Part shown: positions 46,501 to 55,689 of the stretch, one piece after another
How positions within the stretch are numbered: the stretch's first letter is position 1
Layout: every line of letters starts with the position of its first letter
Assembly: GCA_037043455.1 (NCBI GenBank)
Contig: JAWPHD010011464.1
Location: 19,656 to 83,655, forward strand
Reading direction: 5' to 3'
Source of the DNA: Cyrtodaria siliqua
Lineage: Eukaryota; Mollusca; Bivalvia; Adapedonta; Hiatellidae
Length of the DNA: 64,000 nt
Notes under the pieces: generated by a model
What the model was told of the DNA's origin: nothing
Seen by the model: the letters and a program-made list of their open reading frames with translations, nothing else
The model's database searches: none
Position numbers and translations under genes: made by a program

Positions 46501-46778
46501 CTATTATAACGATTTACATGTGTAACATTTAAACCACAAGTGTCGTTCGTGTAGCTATTTTCCTTCAAAGGTTCGGAAGTTTGAGTGTCATTAACATAGT
46601 TAATGTTTAGAGAACAATTTTCATTTTCGTTCACATGTTTGGAAGCTTGAGTATCATTTACAGAGTCATTTGTTTGAAAGCAAGTACACTTTACAGTATT
46701 ACAGTGTGAACACAAATTTAAAAGAATATCGTACTTATTAGTACAGTTTGTGTGATAGCAGGGTTCGCTCTTGTTTTC
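43524..46778 (-). CDS. LINE ORF2: endonuclease and reverse transcriptase
   Basis: Open from just after the UAG at 46779-46781 to a stop at 43524. An apurinic-type endonuclease starts near KIANLNVQHIMPKLDELK and shows LCETFL, GDININY and SDHYPV. The reverse transcriptase shows NNYRPISLLPTISKIFEKH, FLDMRKAFDMVDH, GVPQGSILGPLLFLIYVNDL and the catalytic MYADDST. It acts in target-primed reverse transcription. There is no ATG at the 5' end: the first in-frame ATG is 46440-46442, about 110 codons after the UAG and shortly before the endonuclease. The stretch before it is Cys-containing (CYHTNC, CSHC, CTC). Translation could therefore begin at that ATG, or follow readthrough or re-initiation after ORF1. 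Confidence 0.92.
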   Translation of the reverse strand, partial: ENKSEPCYHTNCTNKYDILLNLCSHCNTVKCTCFQTNDSVNDTQASKHVNENENCSLNINYVNDTQTSEPLKENSYTNDTCGLNVTHVNRYNSACTYLKPISTNYKLDGSGRMDIHCNTHISESFFKLKQKGLKIANLNVQHIMPKLDELKLLLRHHDSVNILGLCETFLSENVSDNELHVNGYKSERKDRTHKQGDGILVYISDKIPSVRRFDLENDLIESIWLEIRFPNSKPFILSFIYRPPNSLQSWIDTFEDQYSVSSKEIEEIYILGDININYSPTAGFDNQKLSDFLINQGLVQLINMPTRVTISSSKIIDHIYTTHPENVIEINVPFICMSDHYPVCFIRKIKRQNQDSLNGHTTINYRSFGKFDEQEFKNELYNSGINTAETLTDPNTSLAYLYSVLNYALSKHAPLKQRRIKRPKQPEWYSDKIKEARKLRDKFNKAKKWPEYKKWRNKTNHLITLGKKKFFANAIKDKKDSKFIWSHLKSISAQTNQTVIKLPPILNINNVSTEGEKNIADALNDHFVNIANTINKTPIYANNYAELKKRIDNKLKQAIFKIDYISIFEVRLIIDKLDINKAKGIDGIGPRIIKAASDCIINAITSIINKCIDQGIFPDQLKKACVLPIHKNGPKDDPNNYRPISLLPTISKIFEKHVAAQLHSFFQQFNILYSAQSGFRKNHSCQTALINLVDSWLKQIDSGNFVGSVFLDMRKAFDMVDHEILLYKLHLYHFSTLTIRWFQSYLSNRTQVVRVGQYQSEERIIKSGVPQGSILGPLLFLIYVNDLPLASKEASVDMYADDSTLHTSGLDVSSIENKLQTDLNNINKWCTINNMVINPTKTTCMLLGSKYKINHSRKLTLSIDNCLIQSVSSQKLLGITIDQHLKWDVQISKVCNHISSKFTLLRRISKYLTLDMKKLFYNAYLVPIFDYGSILWSNCTKLNFTKVVTLQKSIARWILIKPLHTPSANLFNELNWMSFETRCKFQVGVLVYKAIHNLTPIYISKLITFSENSRYNLRSCIKHDIKHPRPKSEYLKQSFNYVAMRTWNSIPENIRTSVSIYAFKHNYKLFLFQDNRCSAQIKLC

Positions 46779-46781
46779 CTA
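46779..46781 (-). other. In-frame UAG separating LINE ORF1 and ORF2
   Basis: The codons around it are AGG CAA UAG GAA AAC. ORF1 and ORF2 are in the same frame, and the 21 codons from the UAG to the start of the annotated ORF2 frame contain no further stop. See findings for the readthrough hypothesis. Confidence 0.85.
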
Positions 46782-48686
46782 TTGCCTCCATCTAAAGTCA
46801 ACATTTCTATGGCTATATCTCCATCTCGGACGTATATATTGTCTTACAGTTTGGAAATCCTGATGGTTGATATCAGTGCGGTGTTTAATAATCTCACAGG
46901 ATTTATGTATGTTCTGTACGAATGTACTGGTCCCTTTGTTCGATAAATGTATACCGTCGCGCATGAAGAAATGTGTAGCGGCGGTCCCGTCCCCGTATAT
47001 GTACGGGCTGAAGCATTCAATCACGTGCACTGAGTTAATTTCTGCCAGTTGTTTTATCGCATCGTTGTACGGAATGACATCCACATCTTTTCTGGGGCAC
47101 AGTGTGCACAGTTTTACCGAGCACTTTTCTCCAAGAACCCTGTCGATGAGACGTTGGTATTCGGCGGCGAAATTATCAAGTGATATTCCGTTCGATGCAT
47201 CGTTGCCGCCGACGTAGAGAACTACTGTTTTAATTTGACGTAGATCTTTCGATTTAATGATTTCATTGAGCCGGGATATAGTTGCCCCCGGGTTTGTACT
47301 TATTTGCACATCTGTATGCAAGCCACGTTGTTTTATTCCTTTCAATATTGAACTGCCTATTATCAACGTTGATTTTTGCGTTGAATTGACATAGCTGTTG
47401 GCGTTTGATCTCGTTTTGTGCTCTATTTTGACTATCCCAGATGAATAATTGGTTTTCTGACTCTCCGATATGGACTGTAATCGCCGCTGAATAGTATCCC
47501 GATTAATTTCTAGTTCTCCTCTCTTTATATCTTCTTTCTCTAATTGTCTGTCTTTAGAGTGTTTTATTTCATTGCTGTCTTGAGTTGGAACATTTAGCTT
47601 GGAGGAGGTAACGCCATTTACCGTCACATTTTGCGATTTCAGTTGATCGGTAATAGATTGTAATCTGCGCTGAATAGATGTAGTTGTGCTGCTCAGGTGT
47701 GCCTTCAGTTCTTGTGTTGAATCTCCAACATAATCCATTTGACGTTCTATTGATTTCACATTGACCACGTTCTGATTTTTGATACTTTGGAGTTGATCTT
47801 GTAATTGAGCAAAACGGAAGTCCGTATTTTCAATATGCTGATGAAGTAAACAATGAAGCTGACTGATACTGTCCTGAATGTTCATCAGCATATCATCTGT
47901 GGGACGATTTTCTTTTGGAGAAAGTGTGCAATCAAAACGTTCATTCACGGAATGACTCTCTGTTATAAGTACAGGAGTCGAACAACGTTCATTCACGGAA
48001 TGACTCTCTGTTATAAGTACAGGAGTCGAACAACGTTCATTCCCGGTTCCACCTTCCTCGTCGTCTGTGTCTATAGAGTTAACTGGCGTTAGCGATTCAT
48101 TTTCAGATGTTTTTTCTGTGGTTACAACATATTCTACGGCTTCTTTTGCAACAGTAGATGACTTTGGGGATGCGGTCTTTCCAAAATGTGTGCCAAAATG
48201 ATTTAATAAAGTTTGTTTGACATTGTTGTTAATGTGTTCTAATGTTGTGGAATTTGTATGTACTCTTGATTCCACGATATCGAGAATTTTCGGCAAGTCA
48301 GTCTCTACAAATGTATCGGCTTTTCTTCCGTTAATCAGGCAAGAGCTGGTAGTGTGATACATGTTAACAGTATATAAGTTCGACTTACCACTGGCTATTT
48401 TGTATTTTGTTTCAACCAAATTTCCCTTATTGTCTGTAACAGGAATCCGTGTGCACTTTAGTGAGTCACTTTCTTTACCGAAAAAGTCACGGATTGCGAT
48501 CTTCAATAGTTGGTAAGTTCCAGCGTTGATAATAAGTTTTATACCACCGCCAGTATGAATAACTTCAATATCCTTTCGTTCTGTAGCATTTAGAATTTTC
48601 ATCAAAGATTTGTCTTCATTTAAATCATAATTTCTGCATTCCGTTCCGTTGATCATTAAAGAGTCATCGCCGTTTTCGTCCATCAT
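46782..48686 (-). CDS. LINE ORF1 protein with SGNH esterase domain
   Basis: 635 residues from ATGATG at 48681-48686. The N-terminal ~150 residues include INAGTYQLLKIAIRDFFG and MYHTTSSCLINGRKADTF, a type I associate with invertebrate retroelements from memory. The middle is polar with likely coiled-coil and has a tandem 16-residue duplication (NERCSTPVLITESHSV twice, DNA 47940-48035). The C-terminal ~190 residues are an SGNH/GDSL-type esterase: GSSILKGI (block I), VLYVGGNDAS (block III) and MRDGIHLSNKG (catalytic Asp-His). Such ORF1 esterases occur in CR1/L2 LINEs and are thought to aid ribonucleoprotein or membrane interaction. It ends VDFRWRQ followed by UAG. Confidence 0.9.
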
Positions 48687-48869
48687 TCAGCATTTAATTT
48701 AATTCAATAGAGAAAGTTTTTACATCATTTTGTTGGAAAAAATGTCCTCTTTTAATTTTTATATTTTATTTGAGTTCACATGGAGATATGAAAACGTAGT
48801 TAATATTTTTTTTATTTTTTTCCGTTACGCTTTCAAAAAGTTGTTTATCCGGACGTGACGTCATACACG

Positions 48870-49130
48870 TTCATCTATGAAAGTGATACACAGCATGTCA
48901 AATGATTTATTATTTAAAACTGAAGTCGTCTTCCCTAGGGGCTGGGGTTTGAGGAGGTGGGTGGTGGGGGGAGAGTATCAGGGGATCTTTTTTTTTTTAA
49001 TTATGTCTCAAACGAACATTTTGATGAAGTGTATAATAGTTTGTTGTTCTCCTGTATGTGTGTGGGTGGTGGTGGGTGGTGTTGGAATGTGTGAAGAAAA
49101 CGTGGGTATTTGCAATGGCGTGCCGTCAAA
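48870..49130. repeat. Continuation of the 207-bp repeat region beyond the LINE
   Basis: CTATGAAAGTGATACACAGC, TTTATTATTT, TCCCTAGGGGCTGGGG and AATTATGTCTCAAACGAAC correspond to landmarks of the repeat at 42420-43325. G-rich GGTGGTGG runs follow. Confidence 0.6.
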
Positions 49131-49284
49131 TTCATTCTAGTTTTATTATTAAAACTTCCTCGACCAAGTTGCAAGCATGTGTTCAATCATGATTTTATCT
49201 ACAATATAATTAATACTGAAAAGGGGTTCCCTTGCAAGCAACCAACACAAACCGCCCAACGTCACTTTGTCTGCCTATATGTTA

Positions 49285-49858
49285 ATTATATACTAGCCCC
49301 GCCCCTGAGAGGTACCACCTTCAAGTCTAGTAATATTATCATATACCTCCTCATCATCAAGTGTACATAGCTGTCATGTATACTAGCCCCGCCCCTGAGA
49401 GGTACTACTGACCTTCAAGTCTTGTAATATTACCATATACCTCCTCATCATCAGGGGTACATAGCTGTCATGTATACTAGCCCCGCCCCTGAGAGGTACT
49501 ACTGACCTTCAAGTCTTGTAATATTACCATATACCTCCTCATCATCAGGGGTACATAGCTGTCCTGTATACTAGCCCCGCCCCTGAGAGGTACTACTGAC
49601 CTTCAAGTCTTGTAATATTACCATACCATATACCTCCTCATCATCAGGTGTACATAGCTGTCATGTATACTAGCCCCGCCCCAGAGAGGTACCACTGACC
49701 TTCAAGTCTTGTAATATTATCATGTACCTCCTCATCATCAGGTGTACATAGCTGTCATGTATACTAGCCCCGCCCCTGAGAGGTTCTACTGACCTTCAAG
49801 TCTTGTAATATTATCAAATACCTCCTCATCATCAGGTGTACATAGCTGTCATGTATTT
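49285..49858. repeat. ~94-bp tandem repeat, 6 units
   Basis: Units start TACTAGCCCCGCCCCTGAGA and continue ACCTTCAAGTCTTGTAATAT and CCTCCTCATCATCAGG(T/G)GTACATAGCTGTC. High identity. The GC-rich CCCCGCCCC motif recurs at each period. Confidence 0.9.
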
Positions 49859-51540
49859 CATCTTACTTTAATTTAAGGTTGTGTTGCTATAGTTAAACCG
49901 GTAATCTAGACCATTTGAAGGAATCGTCTCAAATTAATAATCCAGTTATATAGCGACTTCAAATGTGTTTGCATATAATTAGATAAAAGGTAATGATATT
50001 TGTGGTCATTATTCTTCTTCCGTTATTGCCGGAGCCTTCGGGCTCTGGCTGTATTTATCCCGGACTCGGAAAGCTGCTATGGGTGTTGGAATGTGTATCG
50101 CCATCATTTTACTGTTCAATAAACAACTGCATTTTAGTAAGAATACCAGGGAAGCAGTCAAATTGGTATACGGGCATTTTATGGGTGTTCTATATACTAC
50201 TTGAATTAGGTATCAATTTAAGGAATACCTTCTACAAATTATGATCTGTGCATGCACATAGACCTGGTTCTAACTGGTTTTGTAGCATCAACTTGCGGGA
50301 GGATTTTCTGGTAAATAGCATCAATAGGACGAAAATCAAAGTGGTTTACGGATGTTTTATTGGTATTTTACTGCACGAATTAGAAGTAATTTTATGTTTT
50401 GTTCTGCACAATACGCACAGAACTCATCCTAACTTGCGTCACTGATTTAGTGACTGATGTTGAACTTTATTAAAGAGACACACGGCAACCTTGATATTTT
50501 TAAACCCGTGGCGTCCCATTAGTTCTTATACATGTTACGATGTATGTTATATGCATACACTATGGGTCAGTTGCAGTAACTTATTTTTAACAAAAACTTA
50601 TTTACGGTACATAATATGAACTTTTGAAATTCAAATATTGTTAAGAACATCTGTTGTAGTGGATTATTGTAAACCAATTGTTTTTCACAGAAATCACCTG
50701 TTTGTATATATTGTTATCAATACTAGTATGTGTCTATTCTCAAGAAGGATGGCTTGAGGTGTTGGGCATTTCCTGACAATCATATTTAGAATCAGTTTAA
50801 TTACTCTCAAGTGTTGATACTGAGTGACACCTATTGTTATCTTTGTTTATGAATATGCCAGGACACAAGCTGTGGAAATGAGTTAGTAGATAAGTTTTTA
50901 TTTACCCTCGCCGTGTTGAAACTAGTCATTTTGGCGAGCTTTTCAATAGAAGATTATGATGTGCCGAAGAGTCCAAGTAAATAACATCCCTCGTCCAAAG
51001 TAGTTTATCGTAGATAGCAGCAGTAGAGTTGATTGAAGAATTCCAACGATGATTAAATTTTCTCAAGAAGATTGAAGTTTTGACCAATCGGATTGCCTGC
51101 AGAATTGTGACTAGGTCAATCCGATTGTCGGCTCGAAAAGATGATTTGAAGCTCCCGACCAATCAGGACACAGTAGATTTGAAGCCTATCCAGTAGGTCA
51201 ATCCTGTTGATTGAGAATCCCGTGGTTGTTGGTCCCGTGAGGTTTACGTTCTAGAACGAAACGCAGAATGGTTGACGACCCCCGGAAAGTTCCCCAACTT
51301 TTGCGGAGGTGGTGTTACGGCGTCCCCCATTCTGTGTCTGCTCCATGATCATGTATCCGTCATGTATCCGTGGTGATTAAGTCCCAGTAGGTTGTTTCAC
51401 GTGGAATCTCCACAAAGTGAGCCGTCTGCATGTTTCCGGAACCATTGTCTAGCCTTGCTTAGAATACCATACAATGGCCTCGAAGCTCACGTTCAATCTG
51501 TGTAGGCTCCACGTATGTCCATGGTGATTATGTTCCAGTA
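49859..51540. other. No confident gene; two diverged related segments
   Basis: Around 50110-50225 and 50275-50410 two segments share a pattern best seen as VKLVYGHFMGVLY and IKVVYGCFIGILLHE. They look like two copies of an old coding or repeat unit with broken frames. Around 51330-51400 and 51500-51545 another short duplicated phrase (CATGTATCCGTGGTGATTA / CGTATGTCCATGGTGATTA) occurs. Nothing else is recognised. Confidence 0.35.
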
Positions 51541-51553
51541 GACTGCAAAAAAC

Positions 51554-51569
51554 GGCCCTGAGAAGGGCC
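51554..51569 (-). other. Histone-mRNA-like stem-loop
   Basis: On the minus strand GGCCCTTCTCAGGGCC fits the consensus of the replication-dependent histone 3' stem-loop (6-bp stem, UYUN loop). No histone coding sequence precedes it on the minus strand, so it may be a remnant or coincidence. Confidence 0.25.
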
Positions 51570-52479
51570 ACGGTATCACCCTAGTGTGGGGTGTATACCA
51601 TATCGGAACGTATGTCGAATGCAGATAACAATCTTCAACGCTTTCAACGTTCGGCTCGATGTTCGGCTCGATGTATATCCTACGAGCCCGACGTTGGGCC
51701 CGACGTTGATGGTGGTCGACGATGGTAGTACGTTCCGGATCCCCCTGCAGGACGCGTCAACATCGCTTGAAGAGTTGTCTGTATAGTCGAGAAACTCTCC
51801 ATTGAAGACGGACACGTCCTGCTGGTTCGATGGTCTGAACGGGAATGGGAAATGAGTTATGTGGCTTATTAAAAGATATTTGACATTTGGTCTTGATTGG
51901 GTAATAATATTGTATGTTAACTGGATTTTAATTGGTTCTTTCAGGAACACAAATTGATTGGTTATATGTTAACTTAATTTTCATTGGTTGATTCCTTTTT
52001 GTAAGAAAAGGCTTTTGGGGACGAGAAAAGGAGTTCTGATCAGGCATTAGTGGACACAGGTTGAGGTTTTTTTTAAGTGGCAAAACAGTGACTTCATTAT
52101 AAGTCGGCCAGAGTCTTTTAGAAAACTTAAATTAATATTTATGACATTGTGAACTTTTAATGTACTGAACTTTATATAACAGAATAGACATTGTTAAATA
52201 TAATTATTAAATACAACAAAACTGTATAACATTGTGTTTATTGAACTCACAAGAAAAGGATTCTAAACGTAAGTTCAATTACTGAACTGACCCCGTGTCA
52301 CCACCAGGAGTTATACGTGAGCTGGACTCTACCATTAATTCCCCATTTCTGGCCTAAAGCTCACAGTGACTCCTGATCGCATCTCTAAGTCTTGTAACCA
52401 CAGGAAAGGAGTTGCTGGTGACATATACATAAGTTGCATTTGTTCAATAATTAATAAGAATTATTAGAATATTACAAAG
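51570..52479. other. No gene seen
   Basis: Contains a short direct repeat, ACGTTCGGCTCGATGTTCGG (51648-51672), and a possible inverted pair TGTCACCA(C)CAG...TGCTGGTGACA at about 52308 and 52412. Overlapping open frames at 51576-51950 have no recognisable motif. Confidence 0.35.
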
Positions 52480-52715
52480 GAAATTGTTTTACATGTAAAT
52501 AAGTTCTGTCTTTGTGTACAGCTCAGCATCTTCTTTTGGTGCTGACTGATTTTAGAACACCATAATGAATATATTTAATTTAAATTAAGAACAAATATTT
52601 AGATTTTTCATAAAGAGATTGAGGATAAAGACTGAATAAACCATTTTATTTTCACCTACTCTATATAATATCTTAACATCTCGGAAAACCAGTTATGAAA
52701 GTAATGAAGATATTG
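52480..52715 (+). repeat. Dispersed repeat, copy 2 of 2
   Basis: Same landmarks and order as 29400-29630: ATCTTCTTTTGGTGCTG, ATATTTAATTTAAATTAAG, TTGAGGATAAAGACTGA, TTTTATTTTCACCTACT, ATGAAAGTAATGAA. Confidence 0.65.
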
Positions 52716-52753
52716 TACCAACACCAAAAACATACTTAAACCTATCGTTGAAT

Positions 52754-53195
52754 AAGGCTTAAAAGAAAAAAGTGTTTTCCGCTAACCCGACCGACCCTAT
52801 TATTTAGCCGTCGACCATAACTTTTTTTATTGCAAAAAAAAAAAAAAAAGATAATAATATAAAAAAAAGAAGAAAAAAAAAGTTGAACCCATGAACCAAG
52901 GTTTCTTTTGGAGATAAAAAATAAAAATAAAAAAACATTCCTCCAGTGAAATTTGAACCACGACCCATGGGGTTTCTAGTGTACATTACCAAATATTGAA
53001 AAAAGGCCATAACCATGTATTATCTAGGCATTAATACATTCCTCAGTATTTTTTATCTTATTAAAAGTGTTTTTCATTAACAAAAATAAGGTCATTAATA
53101 ATAATAAAAAAACAATAAAAGTTTTGCCTACCTACCTACCTACACTATTTTTTTTGAAGCCGTTAGCAGAAACAAACCTTTTTTTTTTTGGCAAT
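52754..53195 (-). mobile_element. MITE (GGTAGGTAGG family), inverted copy
   Basis: Left end AAGGCTTAAAAG..GTGTTTTCCGCTAAC with CCGACCGACCC; right end CCTACCTACCTACC with GTTAGCAGAAACAAACC. The interior phrase GTGTACATTACCAAATATTG is shared, reversed, with the copy at 55690-56113. Minus orientation is relative to 30588. Confidence 0.75.
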
Positions 53196-53956
53196 AAGAC
53201 ATAAATGAAAACTCAACACTTTTTTAATTTGTTGGCAAACAGGTTTGCAGTAAAAAAAAATCCTGGATTAATAAATTGAGATGCTAATTTTAATGCTTGA
53301 TAAAAACTTCAAGATTGCCATGTGTCCCTTTAAAGTACAGAGTTTATATTTGTGACACTGTTACTGTAATTTCTCATTAAATTTATTTGTAAGATTCTTT
53401 CAATATCATAACAATTCTACATTGTATTTTCCTATCATGTACACACTGTTTGTTTTCTTATCATATTCATTCCCCTTCCTGTTTTCTTATTTAACTATTC
53501 TGGCCGGCTTGTGATACTTGTGATTACGTGGTCCGAGTATTAACTTTCATACCCCATCAAACCCTTCTCCAAGAAGCGAAAACGGGGTTGTCTTGGGGTA
53601 TGCAATTTTAAACAGGTTATCACATGTTTCCATAAAAAATGTTTTATTGTCGAAATATACGTTATAAAATCCTGCTAATATAAACTTTCCCATCGCTTCA
53701 TGGTATTAAAGAGGGACCACGTGATGAGCTGCCTATACAGCAGTTATATCCTAGCTATGCCCCTGACATACAGCAGTTATATCCTAGCTATGCCCCTGAC
53801 ATATGCCAGAGATACAGTAAACATCCTGGTTATTTATACACAATCAGCTGAAGTACCTACTCTTACTTTAGAGTGTGTGTAAGACTCATTTACACTCCTG
53901 CCACACGGCTGCATACATCACTGTTGGATTTATTAACAACTTAGCAAAACTTGAAA
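53196..53956 (+). other. Upstream region of the C1q gene
   Basis: An imperfect hairpin (CATACCCCATCAAACCC / GGGTTGTCTTGGGGTATG, 53550-53606) and a 31-bp direct duplication (AGCAGTTATATCCTAGCTAT..., 53741 and 53772) lie upstream. TATTTATACA at 53831 is a weak TATA-like candidate. No other gene is seen. Confidence 0.35.
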
Positions 53957-55123
53957 ATGAAGGGCATACATAAGATTTGTATTTGTCTAGCTTGGTTCAC
54001 TTTTATGACAGTTGATTATGTGAGGTGCGGTGAAATAGGAAACCTGGAAAATCGTTTGAATATTCTAGAGCAAAAATTCAGCTTGCAGTCTTTTGAGTTT
54101 TCTCTTTTAAGACAAGAACTAAACAAAGAAAAAAGTGAGAGAGTTACTCTTGAAGAAAGACTACAAGAACTTGTGACTGCTGTTACAGATGTCAGAGGGA
54201 GTGATACTTCTCATACAACACCTATTACTGTGACTAATGACAAGGTCACACAACAAAGAGATCTCATGGAGGGAATACTGCGAGCATTTAAAAACGAAAA
54301 GGCTGAGAGAATTAAATTAAATCAGAAAGTAATACAACTGGAAGAGGAGATAAAAGCTGAAAAGGAAGCCAGATTGAAAATGGAAAGAGATATCAGTTTG
54401 TCGAGAGGGAATTTTCAGGATGAAACGGGCAATAACTTTAAAGCAACTCATATGGAGATAACAACCCTTAAACAGTCAATGGCAAAGTTTGAAAGTGAAG
54501 TAACAACCCTTAAACTGTCAATGGCGAGTATTGAAAGTGAACAATCCCATTTGACAGGAGTCATTCTCCCTGAAAAAGTTGAAAGTTTAAGAAATGATCT
54601 AAATGTAGTCAAAGATGTCTTAGACAAGAAAACAGATGGGTTTGCAACTAACTATGCGAATTTAAATAACAATTATCAAAGTCTTCGAACCAACCTTAAC
54701 AAATTTCAGGAGTATAATGACAAGAATAAGGTCAGTTTTTCAGCAAGATTGTCTAAAAATATTGACAATATTGAACCATGGGCGACGGTTGTTTTTTCAC
54801 ATGTTATTACGAATTATGAGAATGGTTATTCTGGTATAACTGGAGAATTCACAGCGCCAATTTCTGGGACATACATATTCTACACACATATATTGGGGGG
54901 TCATGAAAGAGGTCTGGAAATGGTTTTACAAATGAATGGACAAAATCAAATGTGGCTGTATGTTAATGGACCTGGCCATGGGAGTGACAGCAACATGATA
55001 GTTCTGAACTTAAAGAAAGGAGACATTGTGAAGGTGGTGAAACATGGACCCTATGGAACAAGACCATTCTATATACATACAGTCTGGAGCACGTTTTCTG
55101 GATTTCTATTATTTCCTAAATAA
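53957..55123 (+). CDS. Secreted coiled-coil C1q-domain protein
   Basis: 388 residues in one exon from the ATG at 53957 (the frame extends two codons upstream only as TTG). Residues 1 to about 24 are a signal peptide (ICICLAWFTFMTV core). Residues about 28-240 are heptad-rich coiled coil (ENRLNILEQKF, LLRQELNKEKSERVTLEERL; a tandem TTLKxSMAxxESE motif). Residues 259-388 are a C1q/TNF-like domain: FSARLSKNI, WATVVFSHVITN, NGYSGITGEFTAPISGTYIF and WSTFSGFLLF. The length fits bivalve C1q-domain proteins, which often act as soluble pattern-recognition lectins in haemolymph or mucus; the domain is expected to trimerise. There is no collagen region. The ligand is unknown. It lies between inverted MITE copies. 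Confidence 0.93.
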   Translation: MKGIHKICICLAWFTFMTVDYVRCGEIGNLENRLNILEQKFSLQSFEFSLLRQELNKEKSERVTLEERLQELVTAVTDVRGSDTSHTTPITVTNDKVTQQRDLMEGILRAFKNEKAERIKLNQKVIQLEEEIKAEKEARLKMERDISLSRGNFQDETGNNFKATHMEITTLKQSMAKFESEVTTLKLSMASIESEQSHLTGVILPEKVESLRNDLNVVKDVLDKKTDGFATNYANLNNNYQSLRTNLNKFQEYNDKNKVSFSARLSKNIDNIEPWATVVFSHVITNYENGYSGITGEFTAPISGTYIFYTHILGGHERGLEMVLQMNGQNQMWLYVNGPGHGSDSNMIVLNLKKGDIVKVVKHGPYGTRPFYIHTVWSTFSGFLLFPK

Positions 55124-55124
55124 A
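55119..55124 (+). terminator. AATAAA overlapping the C1q stop codon
   Basis: CCT AAA TAA AGG: the stop TAA forms part of an AATAAA hexamer. If used, cleavage would leave a very short 3' UTR; a later TTATTAAAG (55199) is a weaker alternative. Confidence 0.35.
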
Positions 55125-55689
55125 GGGCATCAGTGAATCATTATAACATGTCTGACTTTACAGAAAGGTAATTATGGAAGCGGAAAACAAGTTTTTTTAT
55201 TAAAGAAACTCCGCCAAATAACGACACAGTAACACTACAAAACTGTTTATCAAAACACTATCCAGGTGTACAGGTCATATAATAATGTAGATTGAAAATG
55301 CGTAAAATGAATAACAAGCTGGTAACTATTAATTTGACGTTCCAGTTTTGGGGTTTGACTTGGCTGGTTAAAGCCATTTATATTGTGTCTATAGTTATAT
55401 GTACACCTCGTCATCACTGAGTAGGTTTATGAACGGTGTACATGTGTTGTAAAATTTGGCTGTTGTTGGATGGATAGCTACTTTAATGACACAAATAAGC
55501 GTACACTGTATCGGGGCCTTTTCAGTATATAGGATTATGAAATAAATAAAAAATCTCGTAAATTCATCGACGTGCAATTTGCACGAGACTCCAGCCACCA
55601 TTTTTGTTGGAAAATAATTAATGCAACAATATCGCAAATATATAAAGTGTTATCGATTCTAACATACTGTTTCGCAAATTGATCTTAAT
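55125..55689. other. Downstream of the C1q gene, no gene seen
   Basis: AT-rich sequence; overlapping short frames have no motifs. A hint of CGTGCAATTTGCACG palindrome at 55571-55585. Confidence 0.4.

Larger units (their letters stand above)
43326..48868 (-). mobile_element. Near full-length CR1/L2-type LINE, ~5.5 kb
   Basis: A minus-strand non-LTR retrotransposon with a short 5' leader, ORF1 (46779-48686), ORF2 (43524-46778), a ~180-bp 3' UTR, and a (TTA)n-like tail at about 43333-43352. It interrupts the 207-bp repeat: text resembling GCACATAACTTGG stops at 43323 and CTATGAAAG resumes at about 48875. Open ORFs with intact catalytic motifs suggest recent activity. Esterase-bearing ORF1 places it in the CR1/L2 group. 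No exact target duplication could be defined. Confidence 0.9.

Noticed and set aside
44200..48092. Short + strand ORFs across the LINE
   Set aside because: They are shadows of the minus-strand ORF1 and ORF2.
49001..49186. Small ORFs in the G-rich tract near 49 kb
   Set aside because: Low-complexity sequence of a repeat remnant with no coding signal.
51576..51950. 124-residue minus-strand ORF next to the histone-like stem-loop
   Set aside because: The translation shows no histone fold residues or other motif and overlaps an equally open + strand frame.
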